Source of the DNA: Rhizobiaceae bacterium
GTDB lineage: Bacteria; Pseudomonadota; Alphaproteobacteria; Rhizobiales; Rhizobiaceae
DNA: 64,000 nt
NCBI GenBank assembly: GCA_023953845.1
Contig: JAMLJC010000001.1
Coordinates: 1,302,001 to 1,366,000 of the forward strand
Direction: 5' to 3'
In this document: piece by piece, positions 9,459-18,437 of the stretch
How the letters are laid out: each line of letters begins with the position of its first letter
How positions within the stretch are numbered: position 1 is the stretch's first letter
The notes under the pieces: generated by a model
Seen by the model: the letters and a program-made list of their open reading frames with translations, nothing else
Database searches by the model: none
Told to the model about the DNA's origin: nothing
Translations under genes and position numbers: made by a program

Positions 9459-10334
9459 ATGACCGACGCTTTCACCTACACGCCGCCGAAAGTCTGGACC
9501 TGGGACAAGGAGAATGGCGGCACCTTCGCCAGCATCAACCGTCCGGTCGCCGGACCGACCCACGAAAAGGAACTGCCCGTCGGCAAGCATCCGCTCCAGC
9601 TCTATTCGCTGGCGACGCCCAACGGCCAGAAGGTCACCATCATGCTGGAAGAACTGCTGGCGCTCGGCCACGCCGGCGCGGAGTACGACGCATGGCTCAT
9701 CAAGATCGGCGACGGCGACCAGTTCGGCAGCGGCTTTGTGAAGATCAACCCGAATTCGAAGATCCCGGCGCTGCTGGATCGCTCCGCAACCGAGCCGATC
9801 CGCGTCTTCGAATCCGGCTCGATCCTGTTCTACCTCGCTGAGAAGTTCGACGCGTTCCTGCCGTCGGCAATGCCCGCGCGGGCCGAAACCATGTCGTGGC
9901 TGTTCTGGCAGATGGCGAGCGCGCCCTATCTCGGCGGCGGCTTCGGCCATTTCTATGCCTATGCGCCGGCCAAGTTCGAATATCCTATCAATCGTTTCGC
10001 CATGGAGTCCAAGCGCCAGCTCGACGTGCTCGACCGGCGACTGGCCGAGAGCGAGTATCTGGGCGGTCCGGACTACACCATCGCCGACATGGCCGTTTTC
10101 CCCTGGTATGGCGGGCTCGTCATGGGCTGGCTCTATGACGCCGCCGAGTTCCTCTCGGTGCACGAATACAGGAACGTGCGGCGCTGGGCCGATGCCATCT
10201 ATGCGCGGCCGGCAGCGAAGCGCGGACGCATGGTGAACCGCATCAGCGGCGATCCGGCCGGCCAGCTTCGCGAACGCCACGACGCGGGCGATTTCGAGAC
10301 GAAGACTGAGGACAAGCTGGCCGCCGCACGCTGA
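9459..10334 (+). CDS. yghU: YghU-type glutathione transferase / disulfide-bond oxidoreductase
   Basis: A 291-residue member of the Nu-class GST-like family, which binds two glutathiones and reduces disulfide bonds and organic hydroperoxides. The long N-terminal arm (TYTPPKVWTWDKENGG.. FASINRPVAGPTHEKELPVG) is diagnostic and absent from ordinary GSTs. It is followed by the thioredoxin-like domain (LYSLATPNGQKVTIMLEE.. NPNSKIPALLD) and the helical C-terminal domain ending PAAKRGRMVN. It starts 46 bp after the oligopeptidase stop and may share its transcript. Confidence 0.93.
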   Translation: MTDAFTYTPPKVWTWDKENGGTFASINRPVAGPTHEKELPVGKHPLQLYSLATPNGQKVTIMLEELLALGHAGAEYDAWLIKIGDGDQFGSGFVKINPNSKIPALLDRSATEPIRVFESGSILFYLAEKFDAFLPSAMPARAETMSWLFWQMASAPYLGGGFGHFYAYAPAKFEYPINRFAMESKRQLDVLDRRLAESEYLGGPDYTIADMAVFPWYGGLVMGWLYDAAEFLSVHEYRNVRRWADAIYARPAAKRGRMVNRISGDPAGQLRERHDAGDFETKTEDKLAAAR

Positions 10335-10343
10335 GGCCGGGGC

Positions 10344-12077
10344 TCAGGCCGCCGTTCCTGTCGCTGCGACGAGCACGGCGGGCGCGGTATCGAGCGTCGC
10401 CCCGGTCGGGACGACGCGCAGCCTCAAGGGCTGGGAACGGCCGCGGATTTCGACCGTGCGCATCTCGTAGCCGGTCATGTCGATACCCGACAGTGTCGCG
10501 GCCTGCTCCGAGATGACGATGGCCGCGTCGAGTTCCTTGGCGACCGATTCCAGCCGGCTTGCGATATTGACCGTGTCGCCGATCGCCGTGACGCCCATGG
10601 CGCGACCGTAGCCCATCGTGCCGACGATCGCGGGTCCGGCATGAATGCCGATGGCGATACGCAGAGGATGATGTTTCAGCTCGTCGGCAAGCTCCTCGCT
10701 GACGCGGGCGAGTTCGCGCATGATGGCCGCGGAGGCGACCAGCGCCTGACGGCAGGCTTCTTCCCGCGCGACGTTCAGGCCGAAGATCGCCATCGCGCCG
10801 TCGCCGATGAACTTGTCGAGGCGCCCTCCCGCTTCCTCAACCGCCTTGCCGACGACGCCAAAATAGCGGTTGAGCAGGAACACCGTGTCGAATGGCAGCT
10901 TGCGATCCGAAATCGCGGTAAAGCTCCTGATGTCGCAGAACAGGATGGCGACGTCCTGTTCGCGGCCGGGCGTCAGCAGCCCGCCCGCGGCGAGATCGCC
11001 GATATTGCGGCCGGCCGCCAGCAGCGGCGACACCTTGACGTTCCCGGTCGGCCGCAACTGGCAGGCAAGACGCACGTCGGCGGCGGCATGGATGCGGACA
11101 AGCGTCGTCCGCTCGATTTCTCCGGGCGCAGGCAGCGCGCCTATCCCGTCAAGCACCTTCACGCGGCAGGTGGAGCAGCGCCCGCGTCCGCCGCAGACGG
11201 CGTTGTGAGGAATCCCGCCGAGCCGGCTCGCTTCCAGCACGCTGTAGCCGCGCGGGATACGGACAGTGCGTCCGTCGGCATAGCGGATTTCGACCACGCT
11301 GTGGCGTTCCCGGTATGCGCGCAGCAGCCTCAGAAGAAGAACGAGCGCGACGGCTGATCCGTATGCCGCGTAGGTTATTGCCGAGATCCGGCTCCGCATC
11401 TCGACCGCGTGGGCGATCACGGTGCGGTCGATGCCGTCGCTTCCCGTATAGAGCATGTATTGGACCGTCCGCCCGGCATTGACGAAGCCGAGCACGGCAA
11501 GAACCGGGACAAGGGCGGCGATGATGACCAGCGGGACGCCCGCATCGGCGAACCAGGGACGGTAGCGGAGCCAGAAATAGACGCCGAGGCAGCCGTGCAG
11601 CCAGATGACGAATACGGCAAGGACCTGCCGCACGCCGATATACGGCGACCATACCCATAGCGAATTGGCCACATATTCGTAGGTGTCGTCTATCCCCGAC
11701 AATGTGCTGTAGACGCGGGTGCCGACGACATGCTCGGCGATCAGAAGCGGAATGAGCAGGCCCAGAAGGACTTGCGCGGCTTCGCGCATCGGCATCACGA
11801 GCGTGCGGCGGCGGTAAAGCGCCACCAGCACAAGGGTTACGTGAACGAACAGCGAGCCGTAGAACAGAAGAGTGCCCGGCAAACTGCGCCAGACCATCAG
11901 AAACCACAGACGGCCCGCTTCCGCCGCCTCCAGCGAAATCAGCGCAAGCATGTGATTGATGAAATGCAGGACGACGAAGGTCATCAGCACAAGGCCAGAA
12001 CCCAGCCGCGCGTTCCGCAGCCATTGCTCTCCGGTGCGGCGCCCGGCCGTCCACTGACGGGGTGCGAGTTCTGACAT
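10344..12077 (-). CDS. Membrane-bound ferredoxin-domain adenylate/guanylate cyclase
   Basis: A three-part fusion. The N-terminal ~250 residues are hydrophobic with about six membrane segments and histidines (VVLHFINHML, WLHGCLGVYFWLRYRPW) resembling a haem-b fumarate-reductase-like anchor. Next is a plant-type 2Fe-2S domain with ligands in CGGRGRCSTC and a fourth Cys in VRLACQLRP (about residues 290-345). Last is a class III cyclase domain (FCDIRSFTAIS, KFIGDGAMAIFG, GDTVNIASRLE) with metal-binding aspartates and the Asn/Arg pair. This suggests cyclic-nucleotide synthesis gated by redox state. In-frame starts also exist at 12089 and a GTG at 12107; 12077 is a tentative choice. Confidence 0.88.
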   Translation of the reverse strand: MSELAPRQWTAGRRTGEQWLRNARLGSGLVLMTFVVLHFINHMLALISLEAAEAGRLWFLMVWRSLPGTLLFYGSLFVHVTLVLVALYRRRTLVMPMREAAQVLLGLLIPLLIAEHVVGTRVYSTLSGIDDTYEYVANSLWVWSPYIGVRQVLAVFVIWLHGCLGVYFWLRYRPWFADAGVPLVIIAALVPVLAVLGFVNAGRTVQYMLYTGSDGIDRTVIAHAVEMRSRISAITYAAYGSAVALVLLLRLLRAYRERHSVVEIRYADGRTVRIPRGYSVLEASRLGGIPHNAVCGGRGRCSTCRVKVLDGIGALPAPGEIERTTLVRIHAAADVRLACQLRPTGNVKVSPLLAAGRNIGDLAAGGLLTPGREQDVAILFCDIRSFTAISDRKLPFDTVFLLNRYFGVVGKAVEEAGGRLDKFIGDGAMAIFGLNVAREEACRQALVASAAIMRELARVSEELADELKHHPLRIAIGIHAGPAIVGTMGYGRAMGVTAIGDTVNIASRLESVAKELDAAIVISEQAATLSGIDMTGYEMRTVEIRGRSQPLRLRVVPTGATLDTAPAVLVAATGTAA

Positions 12078-12217
12078 GCGGCGCGTCATCCGGAAAGCGA
12101 TGCGCACACCTTTACAGTCGCGGCGCTGATCGGCAACGGCTTCGCTGGATCGGTTTCGGTGAACACACCGTGACCTGAACGCAAGCGAAGCGCCGGGTCA
12201 GCCAGGAAGGTGTAATT

Positions 12218-12478
12218 TTAATTCTTGCGCATCCGGTGGCGCACGGCGGGCTTTTCAGCCGCTGCCGTGGAGATCCTTGCAGGCACCGGTTCGGCAACGC
12301 CGCGCTTCACAGGCCCGGTAATGATGAAATCGAGGCCCATTCCGGCGTCGTCTTCGGCAATCATCGCGTCGCGCGGCTTCACGGAGCCCCGATCGTAGGC
12401 GAACGAAGCCGTGCCGGCCACCACAAGGGCTACCGTAGCCAAGCCCATCCGCATCCAGTGATCGCGAGCGCGTTTCAT
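12218..12478 (-). CDS. Small exported hypothetical protein
   Basis: An 86-residue ORF with an N-terminal basic region and hydrophobic stretch (MKRARDHWMRMGLATVALVVAGTASFA), a good Sec signal ending in an A-x-A-like site. A short, charged mature part of about 58 residues follows, ending in RHRMRKN. Such short periplasmic proteins are common in Hyphomicrobiales and have no assigned function. It is isolated between the cyclase and typA. It could be missed by gene callers, but the signal peptide argues that it is real. Confidence 0.6.
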   Translation of the reverse strand: MKRARDHWMRMGLATVALVVAGTASFAYDRGSVKPRDAMIAEDDAGMGLDFIITGPVKRGVAEPVPARISTAAAEKPAVRHRMRKN

Positions 12479-12656
12479 GGTCCTCGAACAATCGCAAGCA
12501 CGACAAGTTCCAACGTTAAGCGTAAAATTCTAAACGATCGGTAACCGCGTGGGCAGGCAGGCCCTTTCGCATCTGCGAAAAACCCTGTATGAGCGCGCCA
12601 ACGAAATGCGGCGCAGCCTGCGGCGCGCCGATGGCCAAATCCCGAGACCGAACATC

Positions 12657-14474
12657 ATGAAACTTCGCAACATCGCGATCATCGCGCACGTTGACCATGG
12701 CAAGACGACGCTGGTCGACGCGCTGCTCAAGCAATCCGGCTCCGTCCGCGACAACCAGCGGGTCGCCGAGCGCGCCATGGACTCCGGCGACATCGAAAAG
12801 GAACGCGGCATCACCATCCTCGCCAAGGCGACTTCGGTCGAGTGGAAGGACACCCGCATCAACATCGTCGACACGCCGGGCCACGCCGATTTCGGCGGCG
12901 AGGTGGAACGCATCCTCAACATGGTCGACGGCGCCATCGTTCTGGTGGACGCGGCCGAAGGCCCGATGCCGCAGACCAAGTTCGTCGTCGGCAAGGCGTT
13001 GAAGGTGGGTCTCAAGCCGATCGTCGCCATCAACAAGATCGACCGGCCGGATGCGCGTCACGTCGAGGTCATCAACGAGGTGTTCGATCTGTTCGCCGCG
13101 CTCGACGCCACCGACGAGCAGCTCGATTTCCCGATCCTCTACGGTTCGGGCCGCGACGGCTGGATGGCCGAGAACCCTGAGGGCCCGAAGGAAGACGGCC
13201 TCGCGCCGCTGTTCGACCTCGTGTTGAAGCATGTCGAGGAGCCGAGGGTCGAGCAGGGTCCGTTCAAGATGATCGGCACCATCCTCGAGGCGAACCCCTT
13301 TCTCGGCCGCATCATCACCGGCCGCATCGCCGCCGGCGCACTGAAGCCGAACCAGGCGGTGAAGGTTCTCCATCACGACGGCTCGCTGCTGGAGAACGGC
13401 CGCGTTTCGAAGATTCTCGCTTTCCGCGGTCTCGAGCGCCAGCCGATCGAGGAAGCGCAGGCGGGCGACATCGTCGCCATTGCCGGCCTGTCCAAGGGCA
13501 CCGTCGCCGACACCTTCTGCGATCCGGCCGTGGCCGAGCCGATGGTCGCCCAGCCGATCGACCCGCCGACCGTCACCATGTCCTTCCTCGTCAATGACAG
13601 CCCGCTCGCCGGCACCGAGGGCGACAAGGTGACGAGCCGCGTCATCCGCGACCGCCTGCTGAAGGAGGCCGAGGGCAATGTCGCGCTGAAGATCGAGGAA
13701 TCGGCCGACAAGGATTCGTTCTACGTTTCCGGCCGGGGCGAATTGCAGCTCGCGGTTCTCATCGAGACCATGCGCCGCGAAGGCTTCGAGCTTGCCGTGT
13801 CGCGCCCGCGCGTCGTCATGCAGAAGGGCGAGAACGGCGAATTGCTCGAACCGATCGAAGAGGTCGTCATCGACGTCGACGAGGAGCATGCCGGCGTCGT
13901 CGTCCAGAAGATGAGCGAGCGCAAGGCGGAGATGGTCGAGTTGAAGCCGTCCGGCGGCAATCGCCAGCGCCTGGTCTTCCACGCACCGACGCGCGGCCTG
14001 ATCGGCTACCAGTCCGAGCTTCTCACCGATACGCGCGGCACCGCCGTAATGAACCGGCTGTTCCACGCCTATGAGCCGTATAAGGGCGAGCTGCCCGGCC
14101 GCACCAACGGCGTGCTGATCTCGAACGAGCAGGGCGAGGCTGTCGCCTACGCGCTATGGAACCTGGAGGATCGCGGCCCGATGGTCATCGACGCCGGCGT
14201 CAAGGTCTATGCAGGCATGATCATCGGCATCCACTCACGCGACAACGACCTCGAAGTGAACGTGCTGAAGGGCAAGAAGCTCACCAACATCCGCGCCGCC
14301 GGCAAGGACGAGGCGGTGAAGCTCACCCCGCCGATCCGCATGACGCTGGAGCGCGCGCTTGCCTGGATTCAGGACGACGAGCTGGTCGAGGTGACGCCGA
14401 AGTCGATCCGGTTGAGAAAACTCTATCTCGACACCCACGAGCGCAAGCGCTTCGAAAAGTCGAAAGTGGCTTGA
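12657..14474 (+). CDS. typA: Ribosome-binding translational GTPase TypA/BipA
   Basis: A 605-residue GTPase of the EF-G/LepA superfamily that binds 70S ribosomes and assists 50S assembly and stress or cold adaptation. G1 IIAHVDHGKTTLVDALL, G3 VDTPGHADFGGEVERIL and G4 NKIDRPDAR are intact. Domain II, two EF-G-like alpha/beta domains and the TypA-specific C-terminal domain (GAVA..MVIDAGVKVYAGMIIGIHSRDNDLEVN) follow. The open frame continues upstream to 12549, but MKLRNIAIIAHVDHGKT at 12657 is the conserved start. It is a core housekeeping gene. Confidence 0.97.
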   Translation: MKLRNIAIIAHVDHGKTTLVDALLKQSGSVRDNQRVAERAMDSGDIEKERGITILAKATSVEWKDTRINIVDTPGHADFGGEVERILNMVDGAIVLVDAAEGPMPQTKFVVGKALKVGLKPIVAINKIDRPDARHVEVINEVFDLFAALDATDEQLDFPILYGSGRDGWMAENPEGPKEDGLAPLFDLVLKHVEEPRVEQGPFKMIGTILEANPFLGRIITGRIAAGALKPNQAVKVLHHDGSLLENGRVSKILAFRGLERQPIEEAQAGDIVAIAGLSKGTVADTFCDPAVAEPMVAQPIDPPTVTMSFLVNDSPLAGTEGDKVTSRVIRDRLLKEAEGNVALKIEESADKDSFYVSGRGELQLAVLIETMRREGFELAVSRPRVVMQKGENGELLEPIEEVVIDVDEEHAGVVVQKMSERKAEMVELKPSGGNRQRLVFHAPTRGLIGYQSELLTDTRGTAVMNRLFHAYEPYKGELPGRTNGVLISNEQGEAVAYALWNLEDRGPMVIDAGVKVYAGMIIGIHSRDNDLEVNVLKGKKLTNIRAAGKDEAVKLTPPIRMTLERALAWIQDDELVEVTPKSIRLRKLYLDTHERKRFEKSKVA

Positions 14475-14491
14475 GCCTGTCCACAGGTTGA

Positions 14492-14520
14492 AAACCGACG
14501 GCTCCGCGAGCCGCCGGTTT
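14492..14520. terminator. Hairpin between convergent typA and SMP-30 genes
   Basis: A 12-bp stem with one mismatch (14492-14503 AAACCGACGGCT with 14509-14520 AGCCGCCGGTTT) in the 56-bp convergent gap. The A- and T-ended arms allow it to act in both directions. Confidence 0.65.
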
Positions 14521-14530
14521 CAATGGCGGA

Positions 14531-15445
14531 TCAATACACCTTCGCGCCGTTGACCATCAGCCGGACGGCATAGAGCGAGGTCGTGCCGCAGATGTAGAGC
14601 ACGTTGCGCTTGGGGCCGCCGAAGACCACGTTGGCAACCACTTCGGGCACCTTCACCTTGCCGATCAGCGTGCCGTCCGGATCGTAGCAGTGGACGCCGT
14701 CTGCCGCGCTCGTCCAGATGCGTCCGTCGGAATCGAGGCGGAATCCGTCGAACAGGCCGGCCGTGCAGTCGGCGAAGACCTTGCCGCCCGAAACCTTGTT
14801 CTTGCCGCTCACCTTGAAGACGCGCATATGCGCCGGGTTCTTCTCGCCATGCGTACGGCCGGTGTCGACCACGTAGAGCAGGCTTTCGTCGAGCGAAAAG
14901 GCAAGTCCGTTCGGCCGCACCATGTCGGTGATCACCGCCTCGATCTCGCCATTCGTGTCGACGCGATAGACGTTGCAGGCGCCGATCTCGCTTTCGGCCT
15001 TGTTGCCCTCGTAGTCGCTGTCGATGCCATAGGCCGGATCGGTGAACCAGATCGTGCCGTCCGACTTCACCACCACGTCGTTTGGCGAGTTTAGCCGCTT
15101 GCCCTTCCATCTGTCGGCGATGGTGATGACGGTGCCGTCGTGCTCGGTGCGGCTGACACGGCGGCCGCCATGCTCGCAGCTCACGAGCCTGCCCTGACGG
15201 TCGGTCGTGTTGCCGTTGGTGTTGCCGGCCGGCTGGCGGAAGACGCTGACCGAGCCGTCCGTCTCGTCATAGCGGAGCATGCGATCGTTGGGGATGTCCG
15301 ACCAGACGACATAGCGGCCGGCGGCGAAATAGGCCGGTCCTTCGGCCCAGCGGCAGCCCGTATAGAGCTTGTCGACCTGCGCCGTCCCGTTGAACAGGCG
15401 CGCGAAGCGCGGATCAAGGACCTCGTAGTAATCGGACGCAGCCAT
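14531..15445 (-). CDS. SMP-30/gluconolactonase-family hydrolase
   Basis: A 304-residue six-bladed beta-propeller enzyme that probably opens sugar lactones using a divalent metal. Conserved propeller segments are RWAEGPAYFAAGRYVVWSDIPNDRMLRYDE, RLNSPNDVVVKSDGTIWFTDPAYGI and VRPNGLAFSLDESLLYVVDTG, containing the metal-ligand Glu, Asn and Asp positions of the family. There is no signal peptide, so it is cytoplasmic. It is convergent with typA and 111 bp downstream of a methyltransferase gene. The sugar substrate is unknown. Confidence 0.9.
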   Translation of the reverse strand: MAASDYYEVLDPRFARLFNGTAQVDKLYTGCRWAEGPAYFAAGRYVVWSDIPNDRMLRYDETDGSVSVFRQPAGNTNGNTTDRQGRLVSCEHGGRRVSRTEHDGTVITIADRWKGKRLNSPNDVVVKSDGTIWFTDPAYGIDSDYEGNKAESEIGACNVYRVDTNGEIEAVITDMVRPNGLAFSLDESLLYVVDTGRTHGEKNPAHMRVFKVSGKNKVSGGKVFADCTAGLFDGFRLDSDGRIWTSAADGVHCYDPDGTLIGKVKVPEVVANVVFGGPKRNVLYICGTTSLYAVRLMVNGAKVY

Positions 15446-15556
15446 GTTCCCTCCCGGAATGCATTGTTTCGGACATCACGGCCATGGCGACGTCCGGAGT
15501 TCGAAGCGGGCGGACTCTTTCCGAGTTTCCTCGCTCTGGCAAGCCGGCTCCGGCGA

Positions 15557-16192
15557 TCAAAGCACCTCGAAGACGAAAGTCTTCACATGCGCCCCGGGAT
15601 CGCCGACCGCGTAGCACCGGTACCACGGGCTCTCTTCCACCGTCCGCCATCTGCCCTCTCGTTCGAGCGTATTGAAAACGGCGCGGAAGCCGCCCGCATC
15701 GAGCACCTGATCGCGAACCGTGAAGATCCCGTGCCCGCCACTTCTCGTGATTCGGACGAGCTCGTGCAGTCCCGAGGCCGGCGCGTGGCCGAGCGTGAAG
15801 ACGCCGGCCGAGAGGAAGGCGCGGAAATGCCCGTCCGGCCAAGGCAGGGCGGCGCCGAGCATCGCCTGTTTCAATTCGCCATAGACGCCCCGCGTGTCTG
15901 CTATTGCCAGCATTTCGGGCGAAAGATCAAGGCCTGCAATGTCCTGATAACCCAGCGCCCTGAGGGACGGACCGGACAGGCCGGTGCCGCAGCCGACATC
16001 GAGCAGCGGTCCCTCGCCGGCCTGCACATGCCGCGCCACCCAGGCGGTGATCAGGAACGGCAGCAGATAGCCGAGCGCCGCTGTCTCGCTGTCATAGGTG
16101 ACGGCCCACTGCGCGTAGGATTTCGACACCTCTTCAGCCGATTTCGCCGAATAGACTGCATCCAGCGCCGCGTTGGCCTTGTCGAGTTCCAC
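15557..16192 (-). CDS. Class I SAM-dependent methyltransferase
   Basis: A 211-residue Rossmann methyltransferase. Motif I is GPLLDVGCGTGLSGPSL near residue 63; the acidic motif II (IAGLDLSPEMLAIA) and motif IV region (HFRAFLSAGVFTLGHAP) follow. The opening SAEEVSKSYAQWAVTYD resembles the WBSCR27/METTL27-like group. The substrate is unknown. It lies between an ABC permease gene 89 bp upstream and the SMP-30 gene, all on the minus strand, without clear functional linkage. Confidence 0.85.
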   Translation of the reverse strand: MELDKANAALDAVYSAKSAEEVSKSYAQWAVTYDSETAALGYLLPFLITAWVARHVQAGEGPLLDVGCGTGLSGPSLRALGYQDIAGLDLSPEMLAIADTRGVYGELKQAMLGAALPWPDGHFRAFLSAGVFTLGHAPASGLHELVRITRSGGHGIFTVRDQVLDAGGFRAVFNTLEREGRWRTVEESPWYRCYAVGDPGAHVKTFVFEVL

Positions 16193-16281
16193 GAGCCGTC
16201 TCCTGCTGCCGGCGCAGGGTGGAAGCGAAAGGCCCGCGCGTCAATGGCTTGGAGCACACGTCCGTCTTGTCCTGAAAAGCG

Positions 16282-17130
16282 CTAGCGCGCTTGCCTCTTG
16301 CGCAACCGGCGTTCCAGCCCGCGTAGCGCCAGCGAAAGGCTGATGGTGAGCAGAAGATAGATGTAGGCGACGATGGAATAGGTTTCGAAGAAGCGGAACG
16401 TACCGGCGGAATAGACCTTGCCGAGCTGCGTGATATCGGCGACGCCGAGCACGGAGACGAAGGAGGAATCCTTCACCATCGTCACGAAATCGTTGCCCAG
16501 CGGAGGCAGGATGGTGCGCATCGCCTGCGGGAACACGATCAGCCGGAAGCTCTGCCAGCGCGACAGGCCGAGCGCCTTCGCCGCCTCGATCTGCCCACGG
16601 TCGACGGACTGGATGCCGGCGCGGAAGACTTCCGCGATGAAAGCCGCATAACCGATGGTCAGCGCGATGACCGCGCGCCACAGATAGGAAACGTCGCGCA
16701 CCTGCAATTCGCCGAGCCAGCCGGCCTGCTGCAGCGGCGCGGTTACGCTGTTCCAGAAGGCGACGAACACCGGCACGCCGGCAAAGGCGATCCAGAACAG
16801 CAGGACGAGAAAGGGTATGCCGCGGCAGATCTCGACATAGAAGCGCGCGATCTGCCTCAGCCACAGCGAACCCGACAGCGACATCAGCGCAATGCCGAGC
16901 CCGAGCAGAGAGGCGAGCGTGAATCCGACAAGGGTCACATAGATGGTGATCCACGTGCCCTGGACGACGGTCCTGAAGATCTGGCTGTAGAGGTCGCTGG
17001 CGGCGATGGCGATCGCGGCCGCGAGCGCAATGGCCGCCAGGGCGACCAGCCAGTAGGGAAAATCGGCCTTGGGGCCTGCGCCGGCGCGTTTCCGATCCGC
17101 CGAAATGCCGCCTGCGGCAAGCTCATCCAA
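16282..17130 (-). CDS. Polar amino-acid ABC transporter permease (HisMQ type)
   Basis: A 282-residue inner-membrane permease. About 40 cytoplasmic residues are followed by several transmembrane helices with FRTVVQGTWITIYVTLVGFTLASLLG at the start of the transport domain. The EAA loop AAKALGLSRWQSFRLIVFPQAMRTILPPLGNDFVTMVKDSS contacts the ATPase. It lies 12 bp downstream of the cognate binding-protein gene. No ATPase gene accompanies the pair; the next minus-strand gene is a methyltransferase. The ATP-binding subunit must be encoded elsewhere or shared. Confidence 0.93.
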   Translation of the reverse strand: MDELAAGGISADRKRAGAGPKADFPYWLVALAAIALAAAIAIAASDLYSQIFRTVVQGTWITIYVTLVGFTLASLLGLGIALMSLSGSLWLRQIARFYVEICRGIPFLVLLFWIAFAGVPVFVAFWNSVTAPLQQAGWLGELQVRDVSYLWRAVIALTIGYAAFIAEVFRAGIQSVDRGQIEAAKALGLSRWQSFRLIVFPQAMRTILPPLGNDFVTMVKDSSFVSVLGVADITQLGKVYSAGTFRFFETYSIVAYIYLLLTISLSLALRGLERRLRKRQAR

Positions 17131-17142
17131 GGCCGGCCGTGC

Positions 17143-17940
17143 CTATTGGGCGTCGGGCTTGTAGTCGACGAACCATTTCTGCGTCAGGCGGTCGAAGGTG
17201 CCGTCGGCCTTCAACGCCGCGATGCCGGCATTGATCGGCGCGACGAGATCGGACCCCTTCGGGAAGATGAAGCCGAAGTCCTCGGCCTGCAGCGGCTCGC
17301 CGATCATCTTCAGCTTGCCGCCCGAATTGTCGGAGATCGATTTGCCCGCGGCGCTGTCGGTGAGCACGAGGTCCACGTCGCCCGCCTGCAGCGCGGCGAC
17401 GGTCGAGGCGAAGGTGTCCATGAGCTTGATGCGCGGATTCTGCTCGTTGCCGTCCAGCACGTTGTAGACGGCGACGTAGAAGGGCGAGGTGCCGGCCTGT
17501 GCGCCGATCAGCAGCTTGTCGTCCGCGGCGAAGGATTTCGCGTCGGTGAAGCGCGTCTCGTCGCCGCGCACCAGCATGAAGATTTCCGACTTCATGTAGG
17601 GATCGGAGAAGTCGACCTTTTCCTTGCGGTCGTCCTTGATGGTGATGCCCGTCATGCCCATGTCGTACTGCTTGTCGGATACGGCCTGGATCATCGCGTC
17701 CCAGGACGTGTTCTGGTATTCGACCTTGAAGTTCAGCCGCTTCGCGATCTCCTCCATGGCGTCATACTCCCAGCCGGCGGGCTTGCCGGTCTTGGCGTCG
17801 ACGAACTGCAGCGGGAAATAGGCGTTCTCCGTCACGATGACGACGGTGCGGCCGCCAAGATCGGGCAGGGTCTGCGCCGCCGCGCCAAACGTCATGGCGA
17901 GAAAGGCGGACAGGACAAGGGACAGGGCGCGAAACGACAC
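17143..17940 (-). CDS. Polar amino-acid ABC transporter substrate-binding protein
   Basis: A 265-residue periplasmic SBP_bac_3-type protein (HisJ/GlnH family). I choose GTG 17940 over the in-frame ATG at 17970 because AAGGAG sits 7 bases ahead and it produces a clean signal peptide (MSFRALSLVLSAFLAMTFGAAAQ). Mature motifs include VIVTENAYFPLQFVD, GWEYDAMEEIAKRL, DMGMTGITIKDDRKEKVDFSDPY and an LVLTDSAAGK segment in lobe 2. The expected ligand is a polar or acidic amino acid. The gene is first in an operon with the permease. Confidence 0.92.
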   Translation of the reverse strand: MSFRALSLVLSAFLAMTFGAAAQTLPDLGGRTVVIVTENAYFPLQFVDAKTGKPAGWEYDAMEEIAKRLNFKVEYQNTSWDAMIQAVSDKQYDMGMTGITIKDDRKEKVDFSDPYMKSEIFMLVRGDETRFTDAKSFAADDKLLIGAQAGTSPFYVAVYNVLDGNEQNPRIKLMDTFASTVAALQAGDVDLVLTDSAAGKSISDNSGGKLKMIGEPLQAEDFGFIFPKGSDLVAPINAGIAALKADGTFDRLTQKWFVDYKPDAQ

Positions 17941-18183
17941 GGGCGAAACTCCTTGCGGTGATCGGGCCATTCCGGATGGCCTCGCGCAACATTAGCCTTG
18001 CCGCCATGCCGTTGCAAAGACTCAGAATTTCGGGATTCGGCCCATCCCGGATATTTGTGTCGCGCCGTGCGGCCGGTTGGCGAAGAACACGGAAGAGCTT
18101 GACCCGGGGAGCGCCATCGGGCATCGGAACCGCCCATCCAGCGGCCAGCGAGTCGCGTCCTCAGATCATCTCCGGAGAGCCCC

Positions 18184-18336
18184 ATGGCCGATGAAATCAC
18201 CGACTCCAGCCAGACCGTCGCCGCCGGCCAGTTGCGCGCGCTGATCGAGCGCATCGAACGGCTCGAGGAGGAGAAGAAGACTATCGCCGACGACATCAAG
18301 GACATCTATGCCGAGGCCAAGGGCAACGGCTTCTAA
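18184..18336 (+). pseudogene. Truncated gapR (5' half only)
   Basis: Fifty codons matching the beginning of the DUF2312/GapR family (SSQTVAAGQLRALIERIERL... EEEKKTIADDIKD), ending in AEAKGNGF followed by TAA. Normal GapR is about 86-90 residues; the missing part is the C-terminal helix region. A full-length homologue starts 102 bp downstream, with the first 50 residues identical at all but about five positions. The truncation occurs exactly at the GNGF boundary, as expected if something inserted into the chromosomal gapR. Read as an island boundary; a recent internal duplication is the alternative. Confidence 0.8.
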
Positions 18337-18393
18337 TCCCCGGTATCTCCTGTAGTGGAGCTTTGATTTCAACATCTTATGTAGGCCACACCT

Positions 18394-18415
18394 TCCACTG
18401 CTAGACGACAGTGGA
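18394..18415. repeat. Inverted repeat ahead of the intact gapR
   Basis: A perfect 7-bp dyad TCCACTG-N8-CAGTGGA located 22 bp before the gapR ATG in the DNA separating the two copies. It could be an operator or part of the recombination junction. Confidence 0.35.
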
Positions 18416-18437
18416 GATGCCGAGACGAGGACCAGAA

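Noticed and set aside
12516..14066. 516-codon minus-strand frame opposite typA
   Set aside because: Antisense of a core gene with all GTPase motifs; Asp/His/Leu-rich shadow with no domain features.
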